Shown here piece after piece: positions 1-11,805 of a stretch of DNA of 64,000 bases. Every line of letters begins with the position of its first letter. Positions within the stretch are counted from its first letter, which is position 1. The DNA is taken from assembly GCF_036320965.1 (NCBI RefSeq), contig NC_092234.1:43406532-43470531 (forward strand), given 5' to 3'. The stretch comes from Panulirus ornatus. Lineage: Eukaryota; Arthropoda; Malacostraca; Decapoda; Palinuridae. The notes beneath the pieces were generated by a model. It was not told the origin of the DNA and ran no database searches. It was given only the letters and a program-made list of their open reading frames with translations. The translations under genes and the position numbers were made by a program.

Positions 1-95
1 AGTGTAGGGAGGGAGGTGGTGAGGAAGTGTAGGGAGGGGGATGATGGTGAAGTGTAGGGAGGAGGGGGGTAAGGAAGTGTAGGCAGGGTGGCAGG
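1..95. repeat. Degenerate ~25-bp minisatellite
   Basis: The core AAGTGTAGGGAGG recurs about every 25 bases, four times. The array is cut by the window edge. Confidence 0.7.
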
Positions 96-224
96 CGTGG
101 AAGCCAGTCTTCTACACCACTTATCATTGTCTTGCTTTCCGTATCTTCCACTGCTCTGAAGTGAACTACGTCTATTCATAAGTAGGGTTGAGGACCAGAG
201 CCTCCCGCCTCGCATGAACCATTG

Positions 225-226
<2 letters not shown>

Positions 227-276
<50 letters not shown>
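227..276. repeat. (GT)25 microsatellite
   Basis: Uninterrupted GT dinucleotide. With the AC run 120 bases downstream it forms an inverted pair that could fold back. Confidence 0.98.
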
Positions 277-278
<2 letters not shown>

Positions 279-394
279 CACGAAGGCCAACATCAACACA
301 ACCTCCGTTGTTACATATAACCAGGAGAAATCTTATAATTACAATGACCCAGTTACACTTCTTCTTCCTCCTACTTACGAATGCATAGTTGTAG

Positions 395-395
<1 letters not shown>

Positions 396-447
<52 letters not shown>
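396..447. repeat. (AC)26 microsatellite
   Basis: Uninterrupted AC dinucleotide, complementary to the upstream GT run. Confidence 0.98.
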
Positions 448-448
<1 letters not shown>

Positions 449-811
449 CTAAGCAAGCAAATAGCCTAGTTTTGCTCTACTTATGTGCAAGTCAACTACT
501 GTATTGCTGTAAGTCAAGGAACGTGAATATATTTCTCACTTAATGCTCTCCATTAAACACTTATGTCAACACAATGTTACTGCAGTACTTTACGCCACTT
601 AAGTGTTTACCAATTAAGTACTTAGAATGTACGTCAACACAACACCACTGCAGTTAAGTCACTATTACACTTTACCTCACGTTGATGTTCAGCCAATCAC
701 CACTAAATGTTTAACATGTAAACCATAACATTTGTTCAGTAAACCTTGTTGTGTTATGTAGACTCACACCCTCACTCATGTGCTTATATACAGAGTGCAG
801 AAGTATCCAAC
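448..811. other. Gene-free AT-rich spacer
   Basis: No coding signal is seen. Two diverged copies of a segment with GTCAACACAA and ACTGCAGT lie about 80 bases apart (near 563 and 633). Confidence 0.5.
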
Positions 812-3296
812 CCCACCTTGATCTTAAGATCTACTCCACCTTGATCTTAAGTTCTACTCCACCTTGATCTTAAGATCTACTCCACCTTGATCTTAAGATC
901 TACTCCACCTTGATCTTAAGATCTACTCCACCTTGATCTTAAGTTCTACTCCACCTTGATCTTAAGATCTACTCCACCTTGATCTTAAGATCTACTCCAC
1001 CTTGATCTTAAGATCTACTCCACCTTGATCTTAAGATCTACTCCACCTTGATCTTAAGTTCTACTCCACCTTGATCTTAAGATCTACTCCACCTTGATCT
1101 TAAGATCTACTCCACCTTGATCTTAAGATCTACTCCACCTTGATCTTAAGATCTACTCCACCTTGATCTTAAGATCTCTACTCCACCTTGATCTTAAGAT
1201 CTACTCCACCTTGATCTTAAGATCTACTCCACCTTGATCTTAAGATCTACTCCACCTTGATCTAAGATCTACTCCACCTTGATCTTAAGATCTACTCCAC
1301 CTTGATCTTAAGTTCTACTCCACCTTGATCTTAAGATCTACTCCACCTTGATCTTAAGATCTACTCCACCTTGATCTTAAGTTCTACTCCACCTTGATCT
1401 TAAGATCTACTCCACCTTGATCTTAAGTTCTACTCCACCTTGATCTTAAGATCTACTCCACCTTGATCTTAAGATCTACTCCACCTTGATCTAAGATCTA
1501 CTCCACCTTGATCTTAAGTTCTACTCCACCTTGATCTTAAGATCTACTCCACCTTGATCTTAAGTTCTACTCCACCTTGATCTTAAGATCTACTCCACCT
1601 TGATCTTAAGATCTACTCCACCTTGATCTTAAGTTCTACTCCACCTTGATCTTAAGATCTACTCCACCTTGATCTTAAGTTCTACTCCACCTTGATCTTA
1701 AGATCTACTCCACCTTGATCTTAAGTTCTACTCCCACTTGATCTTAAGATCTACTCCACCTTGATCTTAAGTTCTACTCCACCTTGATCTTAAGATCTAC
1801 TCCACCTTGATCTTAAGATCTACTCCACCTTGATCTTAAGTTCTACTCCACCTTGATCTTAAGATCTACTCCACCTTGATCTTAAGTTCTACTCCACCTT
1901 GATCTTAAGATCTACTCCACCTTGATCTTAAGATCTACTCCACCTTGATCTTAAGATCTACTCCACCTTGATCTTAAGTTCTACTCCACCTTGATCTTAA
2001 GTTCTACTCCACCTTGATCTTAAGTTCTACTCCACCTTGATCTTAAGTTCTACTCCACCTTGATCTTAAGTTCTACTCCACCTTGATCTTAAGATCTACT
2101 CCACCTTGATCTTAAGATCTACTCCACCTTGATCTTAAGATCTACTCCACCTTGATCTTAAGTTCTACTCCACCTTGATCTTAAGTTCTACTCCACCTTG
2201 ATCTTAAGTTCTACTCCACCTTGATCTTAAGATCTACTCCACCTTGATCTTAAGTTCTACTCCACCTTGATCTTAAGATCTACTCCACCTTGATCTTAAG
2301 TTCTACTCCACCTTGATCTTAAGTTCTACTCCACCTTGATCTTAAGATCTACTCCACCTTGATCTTAAGTTCTACTCCACCTTGATCTTAAGATCTACTC
2401 CACCTTGATCTTAAGTTCTACTCCACCTTGATCTTAAGTTCTACTCCACCTTGATCTTAAGTTCTACTCCACCTTGATCTTAAGATCTACTCCACCTTGA
2501 TCTTAAGTTCTACTCCACCTTGATCTTAAGATCTACTCCACCTTGATCTTAAGATCTACTCCAACTTGATCTTAAGATCTACTCCACCTTGATCTTAAGT
2601 TCTACTCCACCTTGATCTTAAGTTCTACTCCACCTTGATCTTAAGATCTACTCCACCTTGATCTTAAGATCTACTCCACCTTGATCTTAAGTTCTACTCC
2701 ACCTTGATCTTAAGTTCTACTCCACCTTGATCTTAAGATCTACTCCACCTTGATCTTAAGTTCTTCTCCACCTTGATCTTAAGTTCTACTCCACCTTGAT
2801 CTTAAGTTCTACTCCACCTTGATCTTAAGATCTACTCCACCTTGATCTTAAGATCTACTCCACCTTGATCTTAAGATCGACTCCACCTTGATCTTAAGAT
2901 CTACTCCACCTTGATCTTAAGATCTACTCCACCTTGATCTTAAGTTCTACTCCACCTTGATCTTAAGATCTACTCCACCTTGATCTTAAGTTCTACTCCA
3001 CCTTGATCTTAAGATCTACTCCACCTTGATCTTAAGATCTACTCCACCTTGATCTTAAGTTCTACTCCACCTTGATCTGAAGATCTACTCCACCTTGATC
3101 TTAAGTTCTTCTCCACCTTGATCTTAAGTTCTTCTCCACCTTGATCTTAAGTTCTACTCCACCTTGATCTTAAGATCTACTCCACCTTGATCTTAAGATC
3201 TACTCCACCTTGATCTTAAGTTCTTCTCCACCTTGATCTTAAGTTCTACTCCACCTTGATCTTAAGTTCTACTCCACCTTGATCTTAAGATCTACT
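812..3296. repeat. 23-bp satellite array, ~108 copies
   Basis: The unit is CTACTCCACCTTGATCTTAA followed by GAT or GTT. Two variants differ at one base. The GAT form creates a perfect 12-bp palindrome, GATCTTAAGATC (embedding CTTAAG and overlapping AGATCT). The GTT form destroys it. The variants are interspersed: GTT is rare before about 1300 and common after. Single-unit defects include a 2-base insertion near 1172, TT deletions near 1262 and 1491, and scattered substitutions. The edges are abrupt and no ORF runs through. Confidence 0.98.
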
Positions 3297-3455
3297 GTGA
3301 TTAATTAACTAGTAACCATTACGACGTCCCCAGTTATGTATCTCCTCAACTGTGTATCTTCATACTCAGTGCCTGACTGAATTTAATAAAACCGTTCTTT
3401 ATTTTACATATTTTACCCACACACGCCACTCTCTCATGTTTCCCCAGACCCCTGT

Positions 3456-3458
<3 letters not shown>

Positions 3459-3547
<89 letters not shown>
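3459..3547. repeat. (CT)n microsatellite
   Basis: 89 bases of pure CT. It produces spurious Ser-Leu and Arg-Glu open frames on the two strands. Confidence 0.98.
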
Positions 3548-3549
<2 letters not shown>

Positions 3550-4092
3550 ACCTGGATCTCCCTCCTTTGCCCCACGCACACTGGCACGGTGTCGGGGAAA
3601 ATGACTTCTGCACTGATCCCGGCCCACCCCCCGCCACGCCACGCCACCAACCTGCTCCTGCTGGCTGTGATCCCACGTCCCCGAGTTGCAGCTCTACACC
3701 CACCCAGCGCCCACCCATAGAGCGCAGCTGCGCTCGTTACAAGCCCGACCTCAACCATCCTGGAGGCTGTGGTTGTCTGGTGAACTATATAATCACCAGT
3801 TTTCTTCTTCACTGTGAAGTCTGTGCAATTTTCCACCTTCACCCCTTCCCCCCCATCTCTTCCCCCTCACTAAGAGTAACCCACCCTTCCTCCTCCCCCT
3901 TCCCCACGCCCCCCCCCCCTTTTTTTTTTTAAGTATTTCCCCCGTGGTCTTATCATGTGGGGGGGGAGGGGGAGGGTCAACCCAGGGGGGGGGACTACTA
4001 TTGACCAGAGGGTCAGGGCAAAGGCCTTAGTCGAGGACGCCGAGTGGTTTATCTTGAGTTATTGGGAAACACTCAGGACCCAGGGAGGGAGC
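3548..4092. other. Gene-free C-rich spacer
   Basis: C-rich on the + strand with a C11-T11 homopolymer junction at 3909-3930 and G-runs at 3959-3995. Open frames here are extensions of the neighbouring CT repeat and show no domain. Confidence 0.5.
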
Positions 4093-4095
4093 TCG

Positions 4096-4144
<49 letters not shown>
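4093..4144. repeat. Compound (GC)n(AC)n microsatellite
   Basis: About five GC units followed by about 20 AC units. Alternating purine-pyrimidine sequence that could adopt Z-DNA. Confidence 0.95.
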
Positions 4145-4145
<1 letters not shown>

Positions 4146-4299
4146 AAGAACTGGTTTGGGCTGGGATGTGTGTGTTTGTACACATACACATGTGAAAAAC
4201 ACACATGGTACATATATATACAAGGTTAAGAGACGGGGCAACACCAGTGTGGATCTCTCTCCACGTAACACACACAAATAGAAAACACAAAATGATAAC

Positions 4300-4611
4300 C
4301 TCTCGTGGCTGACGATGACCTCGTGGCTGACGCTGACCTCGTGGCTGACGGTGTCCTCGTGGCTGACGTTACCCTCGTGGCTGACGGTGTCCGTGGCTGA
4401 CGCTGACCTCTTGACTGATGACCTCGTGGCTGACGCTGACCTCGTGGCTGACGGTGTCCTTGTGGCTGACGGTGACCTCGTGGCTGACGGTGTCCTCGTG
4501 GCTGACGTTACCCTCGTGGCTGACGCTGACCTCGTGGCTGACGCTGACCTCGTGACTGATGGTGACCTCGCAGACTGACGGTGACCTCGTGACTGACGGT
4601 GACCTCGTGGG
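4300..4611. repeat. 18-bp minisatellite, ~17 copies
   Basis: The core CTCGTGGCTGACG is followed by variable CTGAC or GTGTC. The period is a multiple of three, so 60-180-codon frames stay open on both strands. They read as repeated hexapeptides and are not credible proteins. Confidence 0.95.
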
Positions 4612-4948
4612 ACGTCCACGGCCGCCAGGTGGCACCCAGGCTGGCGGACCTCTGCCCCAGGAGGCCCAGTGGTTCTCCACAGGAGGGGGGCAGCGCGGAA
4701 CCCCCCACCCCTGTACGGCCATGACTACCCCTCCGCCCCCCCCTCCCCTGCAGCAGCCACCCCCCGCATGACCCCCCGGGGTCAGCACTGCTGGGACCTC
4801 CTACCGCCCAAGACCTTCTGCAGTACACAGAACACCGATTGCTGACCCGGGACTTGGGCAACGCCTTCTCCCTTCTGTAGAAGATCCATGAGATCCGGGC
4901 ACCCACGCTGCTCTCACGCGGAACACTAGTGCCGCGGGAACACTTCCA
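4612..4948. other. Gene-free GC-rich spacer
   Basis: Low-repeat GC-rich DNA with C-runs near 4731-4750. No gene signal recognised. Confidence 0.4.
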
Positions 4949-5056
4949 ACCTCACCTCACCTCACCTCACCTCACCTTACCTTCACCTCACCTTACCTTC
5001 ACCTCACCTTACCTTCACCTCACCTTACCTTCACCTCACCTTACCTTCACCTCAAT
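4949..5056. repeat. Nested 5-bp/16-bp repeat
   Basis: Starts as (CTCAC)n, then turns into a 16-bp unit CACCTCACCTTACCTT. This looks like a higher-order unit arising from a pentanucleotide. Confidence 0.9.
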
Positions 5057-5127
5057 ATACCTAACTCGCCTCCAGTTGCATTAGCTCATCAGTCTTTTAA
5101 TCACTCAGTTGTTACAAGCGTTTACCT

Positions 5128-5128
<1 letters not shown>

Positions 5129-5219
<91 letters not shown>
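5129..5219. repeat. (CT)n microsatellite
   Basis: 91 bases of pure CT. Confidence 0.98.
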
Positions 5220-5221
<2 letters not shown>

Positions 5222-5274
5222 AACCCCCCCACCCCTCCACCGTTACGAGAGAACTTAAACGGGCCAGTCTTTAG

Positions 5275-5480
5275 AGAGGTATACTGTGGTGATGGAGGTA
5301 TACTGTGGTGATGGAGGTATACTGTGGTGATGGAGGTATACTGTGGTGATGGAGGTATACTGTAGTGTCGCAAGGGTTATACTGTGGTGCTGAAACAATA
5401 TCTGTGAGGATGGAGGAATTCTGTAGTGTTGGAGGGGATATACTGTCGTGTTGGAGGAGGTGCCCTGGGGTGCTGGAGTG
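5275..5480. repeat. 19-bp minisatellite with decayed end
   Basis: About five clean copies of GAGGTATACTGTGGTGATG, then increasingly diverged copies to about 5480. Confidence 0.85.
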
Positions 5481-5869
5481 TAAGACTCACGCACACGACC
5501 ATTAATATTTCATTAGCTATATGTTGTTATTATCCTACCATGAATTACATAGATGCATGCTGCCACGGGCTCACGCTTCCCTCTGTTCATCAGGATGTTT
5601 GAACACGTAAGAGCTGATCTGTTGTTTGAACACGTTGTTGAATGGGTGTAGACGGATTCCCACATAACCCCTGCTAGTGTGACCTGAGGGGACACACTGG
5701 CCAGCACTGTTCACTAGAGTGTGTCGTAGTGTGTCATAAGACTAGAGCCCACAGTGCTACAGATGGACGTACATATTTTCTTGTACTAAACCTACAAAGG
5801 CCACTTGTAGATTTGTATTACCACAGTGCCACAGACGAAGAAGACCTGCTTTCCATCCTCGCAACTCAA
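5481..5869. other. Gene-free low-repeat spacer
   Basis: No gene or named element recognised. Short open frames lack motifs. Confidence 0.4.
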
Positions 5870-6527
5870 CCTTACAGGAGGGGGTGTATTGCAGTGTTGC
5901 GCCATTATTGTAGGAGATGCACTTCAGGGTTGTAGAGGTATATACTGTAATGGTGGAGAAGGTATACTGCATCGTCGAAGAGGTTATATTGCAGGGTTGT
6001 AGAAGATGTAGTATAGTGTTTGGAAGGAAGTTGTGGTGTTGGAGGTTATATACAACATTGGTGGGGGAGGGGGTGTAAACGGTTGTATACTGAAACGTTG
6101 GAGGGGTATACTGTAGTATACTGTAGTGCTGGTTGGGGGTAGACTACAGTGTTGGAGGGGGGGTCATAATGCTGTGTTCAAAGTGTATACTATCATGTTG
6201 GAGGGAGGTATACCGTTATATTGAAGTATACTCTTATTATGTTATTGTTGAGGATGTATACTGAATGTTTGCAGTGTTGGTGGCGATTCTGTATTGTTGG
6301 AGAGGACGAAGATACCAGCTCCAGCACTGTAGTAGTGAAGACAGTGGTTGTGGAGGAAATGCTGGGGTCGACCCTGCGTGATGTTGTTGGAGAGGATGTA
6401 CTGTAGTTGTCTGAGAGACGTGACTTAGTGTTGGAGGGTTTGATCTGTAGTGATGGAGAGATCATACTGTAGTGGTGGGGACTAAAGGTAATGGTGGAGA
6501 GGATTCATAATGATGTTGGAGGAAAGG
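5870..6527. repeat. Decayed GTTGGAGG/GTATACTG repeat field
   Basis: Irregular copies of GTATACTGTAGTGTTGGAGG with variable spacing. The motif matches both the 19-bp array upstream and the 22-bp array downstream, so this is probably an older part of one expanding repeat field. Confidence 0.65.
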
Positions 6528-6808
6528 TACTATAGTGTTGGAGGGGACCTACTATAGTGTTGGAGGGGACCTACTATAGTGTTGGAGGGGACCTACTATA
6601 GTGTTGGAGGGGACCTACTATAGTGTTGGAGGGGACCTACTATAGTGTTGGAGGGGACTTACTATAGTGTTGGAGGGGACCTACTATAGTGTTGGAGGGG
6701 ACCTACTATAGTGTTGGAGGGGACCTACTATAGTGTTGGAGGGGACCTACTATAGTGTTGGAGGGGACCTACTATAGTGTTGGAGGGGACCTACTATAGT
6801 GTTGGAGA
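6528..6808. repeat. 22-bp minisatellite, ~12.8 copies
   Basis: Near-identical copies of ACTATAGTGTTGGAGGGG plus CCT linker bases. The homogeneity contrasts with the decayed flank, which suggests a recent local amplification. Confidence 0.97.
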
Positions 6809-6814
6809 GTAGTT

Positions 6815-7450
6815 ATTACATTGGTGGAAGGAAGGCAGTACAGTGGTGGAGGGAAGATTAGTACAGTGGTGGAGGGAAGATTAGTACAGTGATGGAGGGA
6901 AGATTAGTACAGTGGTGGAGGGAAGGTGGTACAGTGGTGGAGTAAGGTAGTGCAGTGGTGGAGGGGAGATTAGTACAGTGGTGGAGGGAAGATTAGTACA
7001 GTGATGGAGGGAAGATTAGTACAGTGGTGGAGGGAAGGCAGTACAGTGGTGGAGGGAAGGCAGTACAATGGTGGAGGGGAGATTAGTACAGTGGTGGAGG
7101 GAAGGCAGTACAGTGGTGGAGTAAGGTAGTGCAGTGGTGGAGGGGAGATTAGTACAGTGGTGGAAGGAAGGCAGTATAGTAGTGGAGGGAAGGCGGTACA
7201 GTGGTGGTGGAAAGGAAGTATATTGGTGGGGGAAGGCAGTAGTTGGTGGAGGGAAGGCAGTACATTGGTGGAGGGAAGATAGTACATTGATGGAAGGAAG
7301 GCAGTACATTGGTGGAGGGAAGGCAGTACAGTGGTGGAGGGAAGATAGTACATTGATGGAAGGAAGGCAGTAGTACATTAATGGAAGGAAGGCAGTAGTA
7401 CAGTGGTGGAGGGAAGGCAGTAGTACAGTGGTGGAGGGAAGGAATGTGGT
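6815..7450. repeat. 22-23-bp minisatellite, ~27 copies
   Basis: The core GTACAGTGGTGGAGGGAAG is followed by GCA or ATTA. Mixed 22- and 23-bp variants. Open frames across it are repeat artefacts. Confidence 0.93.
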
Positions 7451-8118
7451 GTGGGAGGGCGGGAAGCAGTGGAGGGACGCAGGTCATAGAATGGTTGAGA
7501 TTATACGGGAAGTCTCACTTACCGCTCACACCGGCCCTCCACCTCGCCCCATCCGCTCCCTCCGGCCCTCCGCCTCCCGCCTCCAAGCTTCTGGTTTGCC
7601 CTGGAGGGCTCCTGGAGCAGGTGGCAGCCCTCTCCCGCCCTCACCTGACCCCCCAAACACTTCTTAAAACCCGTCATTAACACGTCTCTAATGGACTTAC
7701 AAGCAGGGGACCTCATTGAAAGATAGTGTGACCGCGCCCTCGAGAGTGACGTGGCGCGGTGGATTGGCCAGGCGGAGGCAGCGCGGGCCGTGATTGGTCA
7801 GGGGGTCGGCTGGTGCCAAGGCATGGCATGGTGGTTGCGGGCCTTGGGCTGTGAGGGGGTGCCTAGTGTGTGTTGGCACTTCTAGTGGGTAAGTCAGACC
7901 CAGGAGTGTACCGGGAGATGGACTAACCAAAACTATACCCACCTCAGTTCGAAGCTGGTGATGGTGGCCGAGCAAGGCGTCGTCGAACCGGGGACCTGTT
8001 AACTACAAACATCACAGCGCCGACCGACCACCTCCTTCACACGTCGTCCCTCTCTCACACACACACACATCCCTCCTCCAACCACGAGAGCCACACGCTC
8101 AGCCTATCTTTCTTTCAT
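7451..8118. promoter_or_regulatory. CpG-rich block with two inverted CCAAT boxes
   Basis: GC- and CpG-rich low-repeat DNA. Two ATTGG motifs (inverted CCAAT, the NF-Y type) sit at 7763-7767 and 7793-7797, 30 bases apart in the same orientation, about 330 bases upstream of an Inr-like TCAGT. This is a plausible distal part of a promoter. No transcript evidence is available from sequence alone. Confidence 0.25.
7955..8030 (-). repeat. Possible tRNA-like (SINE head) fragment
   Basis: The - strand reads GGTTCGACGAC, close to a pol III B box, with a D-arm-like GGTGGTCGGTCGGCG about 40 bases upstream. It does not fold into a full cloverleaf by eye, so it is at best a SINE relic. Confidence 0.25.
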
Positions 8119-8312
8119 TCAGTGGGGGCGCGCGCGCCCATTTTTTCCCTCCCCTTCCCTCCCTTCCCTCCTGCTGTAAGTGCAACCCAGAGACTCGCTC
8201 ACGCACTCGTCGCCGCGCCTCCCCCGCGCCCCCGATCCATGCGGACGGGCAGACGCTTCGAAGTCATTCCAGGCCATACGAAGAACCGGCGCTCCACCAC
8301 TGGACTCGCTCT
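8119..8312 (+). promoter_or_regulatory. Candidate TSS and 5' non-coding exon
   Basis: An Inr-like TCAGT at 8119-8123 (A at 8121) is followed by a CpG-rich stretch and a consensus donor, CTGTGAGTAT, whose GT is at 8313-8314. A capped ~190-base exon here would suit the SLC6 gene, whose first coding exon begins with an acceptor at 30317-30318. No TATA box or clear DPE is seen. This is inference only. Confidence 0.2.
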
Positions 8313-8354
8313 GTGAGTATTCCATATTGACCCTCCTCCTCGCCAGTGTGTACT

Positions 8355-8356
<2 letters not shown>

Positions 8357-8447
<91 letters not shown>
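8357..8447. repeat. (CT)n microsatellite
   Basis: 91 bases of pure CT, 44 bases after the candidate donor site. Confidence 0.98.
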
Positions 8448-8450
<3 letters not shown>

Positions 8451-8856
8451 CAGGGAGGTGATTTCTTTTGATTTTTCCAGAATGGGATATTCTCTGGTAT
8501 TTTCTTATTCTGGACTGACTAGAGTGATCCCGGCCCTCCAGCGTCTCAAGGGCCGAAGGTTTCCAGGCTCAAAAAGAGAATATTCCAGTCATGTCGTCTC
8601 AAAGATGTTGAGAACCAAAGATCCAGACATATAATGAGATGGTCTCATCCACTCAGACAAGCGGAAGTAAAGAAACGTTGAGCATAGACGCCAGTCTAGG
8701 TTGGCTGGTCGGCTGATTTAGCCTTTAAGGCTTATCGTCTACCCAGGGGGCATTATAAGGCCCTGGACGTCAAGTTATAAGACCAACAGTCGAACTGGAC
8801 GCCTTTCTCCAGGTCTTCGTCCAAGGCCATCAGACACTCTTTCACAGCTCACACAC
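8448..8856. other. Gene-free low-repeat DNA
   Basis: No motif or coding signal recognised. Confidence 0.4.
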
Positions 8857-9310
8857 ATGGTCCCTAGATTGAAGATGTGGTTATGTATATATTATAGCAA
8901 AATTACCACAAGAAAAATGCATTTTTGTTTTCAAGGGCCTTCCAGTGGTGTATGGTGTAGTGCAATTCTCTTAAAAACACATTCCAAAGAGAAATGGCTG
9001 ATCTCGATCCTTCAAAAGGAGAATGTTCAAAAGATGCTTGGCTTACTGCTGTACTACATGTGTTCATCTTTAAAGACTAGATGGTGTATTGCAAATCCTA
9101 AAACACACTTTTTACTTTAAAGTTGTGTGGTTTCTGGCATACCTTCAAAAGATGGATGGTTTCTCGCAATCCTTCAAAAAGAGGAGTTAATCAAAATGAC
9201 TGGCTTATTACGATCCTCTTCCAAAGAAAAAAAGAAAAAGAAAACTTAAAATATGATTGGTTTATTATGATCCACTTTCAAAAGAAAGTCCGATTTGGTT
9301 TACTGTGATC
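8857..9310. repeat. Strongly decayed ~60-bp repeat
   Basis: Diverged copies of a segment carrying TGGTTTATTGCGATCCTTCAA recur irregularly (near 8990, 9070, 9150, 9205, 9258). Short open frames here translate those repeats and have no recognisable domain. Confidence 0.45.
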
Positions 9311-9552
9311 CTGCTGCAGCTTGGAACTCGCCTTCCCCTTTCCCTGGTTACCGAGAGAAGTGATCATGTTCTCTGTTCTTCTTCGGTTCAGCTGTTCTTC
9401 AGGCGCCAGGAGAGGAACATGCATTTTTTGATCTTACGTTTCGTTGATACGGTTTTTGATTGGATTATTATTATTCTCTACTTCAAGATTCATACCATGA
9501 CTTGATTTCCAATCTAGGTTGATGTCAACAAAGCTCTGAAAACGGTCTCGAT

Positions 9553-9553
<1 letters not shown>

Positions 9554-9634
<81 letters not shown>
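9554..9634. repeat. (GA)n microsatellite
   Basis: 81 bases of pure GA. Confidence 0.98.
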
Positions 9635-9637
<3 letters not shown>

Positions 9638-10652
9638 ATTTCGTCTGCTTGTAACAGCTGATTCGTCCTTGGCCGAGGAAAACGTGTGGTGGTGAGTTGT
9701 TTATCCTCCTACTTCTTAAAACGGTTGTAATCCCCTAATCTTGCTTGTTGCGTAAGGGCTGGGCTGTGTCCTTCAGTGCTCCCGAGACCGTTCATGCACT
9801 CACGCTTTTGGGAATTTGAGCTGAGATCTTTACCTCCCTTTATACAAGCCACATTGCTGTAGAGAACCCTGGAACGCTGGTGTCATTGAGGCAGTTTCTT
9901 GTGTTTTGATGGTACGGTTCTTGGAACGTGTATGTTGAAGACGAGGACAATTAAATTTCACATTCCAGCTGGCCCTTTTCAGTTCTGGAAGATGATTGTT
10001 ATATTCCAGATGGTACTTCTTCGGTTCTTGAAGTTAATTTCTATATTCTGGATGGCACATCTTCAGCTCTGATTAATACAGACTCCAGTTGAATCCATTT
10101 GGCTCCATCGGCCGTACAAGGAAGGTATTTATGGACCCACTCTTTTTTTTTTTTTTGATTTCCTGGACCCAAGCATAAGGTTCCAGAGGGATGTCTGACC
10201 TCAGTTCCACTGGGAACTCGAAGGATCTAAATGATATCTTGGGTCTGTTATTGTTCGAACATGTCTCACCGGTGTTCTTGGTTCCTACCAGAAGCTTTTG
10301 AGGGTTTTTCTTTAAGAGGTATTCTTCAGTCGACCAGATGGTGGTGGTGGTGTTGAGTACTCAATGTTGTCTTTGGTTCCAGGCGAGAATCGGAGGTGTC
10401 CATGGCGCTCTGGGTGAGAACAAAACTTCCGGATTCATTGCCCTGACTAGCATGATTTGGAGCACTGCAGGTTATTTTCCTTAGCGCTCTTTCATGTGAG
10501 CAGAGTGTGTGAGGCCAGACGGCGCTCTTGGACTGAACACGTCGTTTGATGGTTCAGTCGACATCCAGGCTTCCTACTGGTGCCCCTGGCCTGGAAAGAT
10601 ACTCTGAGGTTCCATGGTTGGTCTGGAAACCCTCCACTTCCTGTATTTCCAT
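9635..10652. other. Gene-free low-repeat DNA
   Basis: About 1 kb with no coding signal. Weak repeats of a motif containing TTCCAG.TGG..CTTCTTC near 9960-10050, and a T14 run at 10143-10156. Confidence 0.4.
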
Positions 10653-10790
10653 TTCCAAAAGGTGGAACAGGAGAAGGAGCCAAGCGAGGAGTGCCCATCC
10701 TCCTCGAAGGCTCAGGGCGAGTCTTCGTCAGGTCCCTAGCGCTACCTCGCTAACGCGAGAAACGGCCAGTTGGTATGAAAGGAGTATTAT
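10653..10790 (+). mobile_element. Family-B non-coding repeat, diverged copy
   Basis: Shares CCAAAAG.AGGAACAG, AAGGCTCAG and the terminal GCTACCTCGCTAACGCGAGA with copies at 29606-29858 and 47483-47602. Its terminal stem has the T:G wobble replaced by a T:A pair. It ends in an AT-rich stretch and a 27-bp array instead of a long TA run. Confidence 0.6.
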
Positions 10791-10851
10791 ATACAAAGTA
10801 CATAGGAAGGTCGGCTATCTTCACTTACTTAGATCCCGCGCATCGCTGTGA

Positions 10852-10962
10852 CTACATAACATATATAATGTATAAAGAATACATAACATATATAATGTAT
10901 AAAGAATACATAACATATATAATGTATAAAGAATACATAACATATATAATGTATAAAGAATT
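10852..10962. repeat. 27-bp AT-rich minisatellite, 4 copies
   Basis: The unit contains TACATAACATATATAATGTA plus TAAAGAA, and the copies are identical. It directly follows the family-B tail and may have expanded from its AT-rich 3' end. Confidence 0.93.
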
Positions 10963-11096
10963 TTTCACTATATCTTAAGTTATTTTTCTCTTCTTCATTA
11001 TTTTCCACAATATTTTTCAGCAGTGAACTTCAGCCATGGGATATCGTATGTTTTGTTGGGTTCATCAGTATCTCTGGGAAGTAATTATGGGTCATA

Positions 11097-11500
11097 ATGG
11101 ATGGTTGGGATGGTATGGGACTGTACCATCACCAGTCCAGTGGTGCTGGTGGATGGTTGGAATGGTACAGGACTGTACCATCACCAGTCCAGTGGTGCTG
11201 GTGGATGGTTGTGATGGTACGGGACTGTACCATCACCAGTCCAGTGGTGCTGGTGGATGGTTGTGATGGTACGGGACTGTACCATCACGAGTCCAGTGGT
11301 GCTGGTGGATGGTTGGAATGGTACGGGACTGTACCATCACCAGTCCAGTGGTGCTGGTGGATGGTTGTAATGGTACGGGACTGTACCATCACCAGTCCAG
11401 TGGTGCTGGTGGATGGTTGTAATGGTACGGGACTGTACCATCACCAGTCTAGTGGTGCTGGTGGATGGTTGTAATGGTACGGGACTGTACCATCACCCAG
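11097..11500. repeat. 52-bp minisatellite with internal hairpin, ~7.7 copies
   Basis: Each unit has the inverted repeat GATGGTAC / GTACCATC around GGGACT, then CCAGTCCAGTGGTGCTGGTG. Arms are perfect in most copies, and some copies carry AATGGTAC. The period is not a multiple of three, yet the frame stays open across units, producing artefact ORFs of 76-125 codons. Confidence 0.95.
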
Positions 11501-11754
11501 TAACGGTGTCTCGTCCAGTCACCAACTCCTGGTTCCCTTGATGTATTACCCAGTTTATAATTAAAAACATAATTACATTACATTATAAATTATTTACTCC
11601 CAGTACGATAAATGTGATGGATAAAGACCCGATATTTATTTTGAATATTTTATGATGTACGACCCACAACTAACCCAAGCTATTAGGTTGAATATAGTAA
11701 TATGAATGATGATAATTATAGTAATGATGATGATACACATTTGATTGAATGACC

Positions 11755-11757
<3 letters not shown>

Positions 11758-11803
<46 letters not shown>
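11758..11803. repeat. (AC)n microsatellite
   Basis: 46 bases of pure AC. Confidence 0.98.
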
Positions 11804-11805
<2 letters not shown>

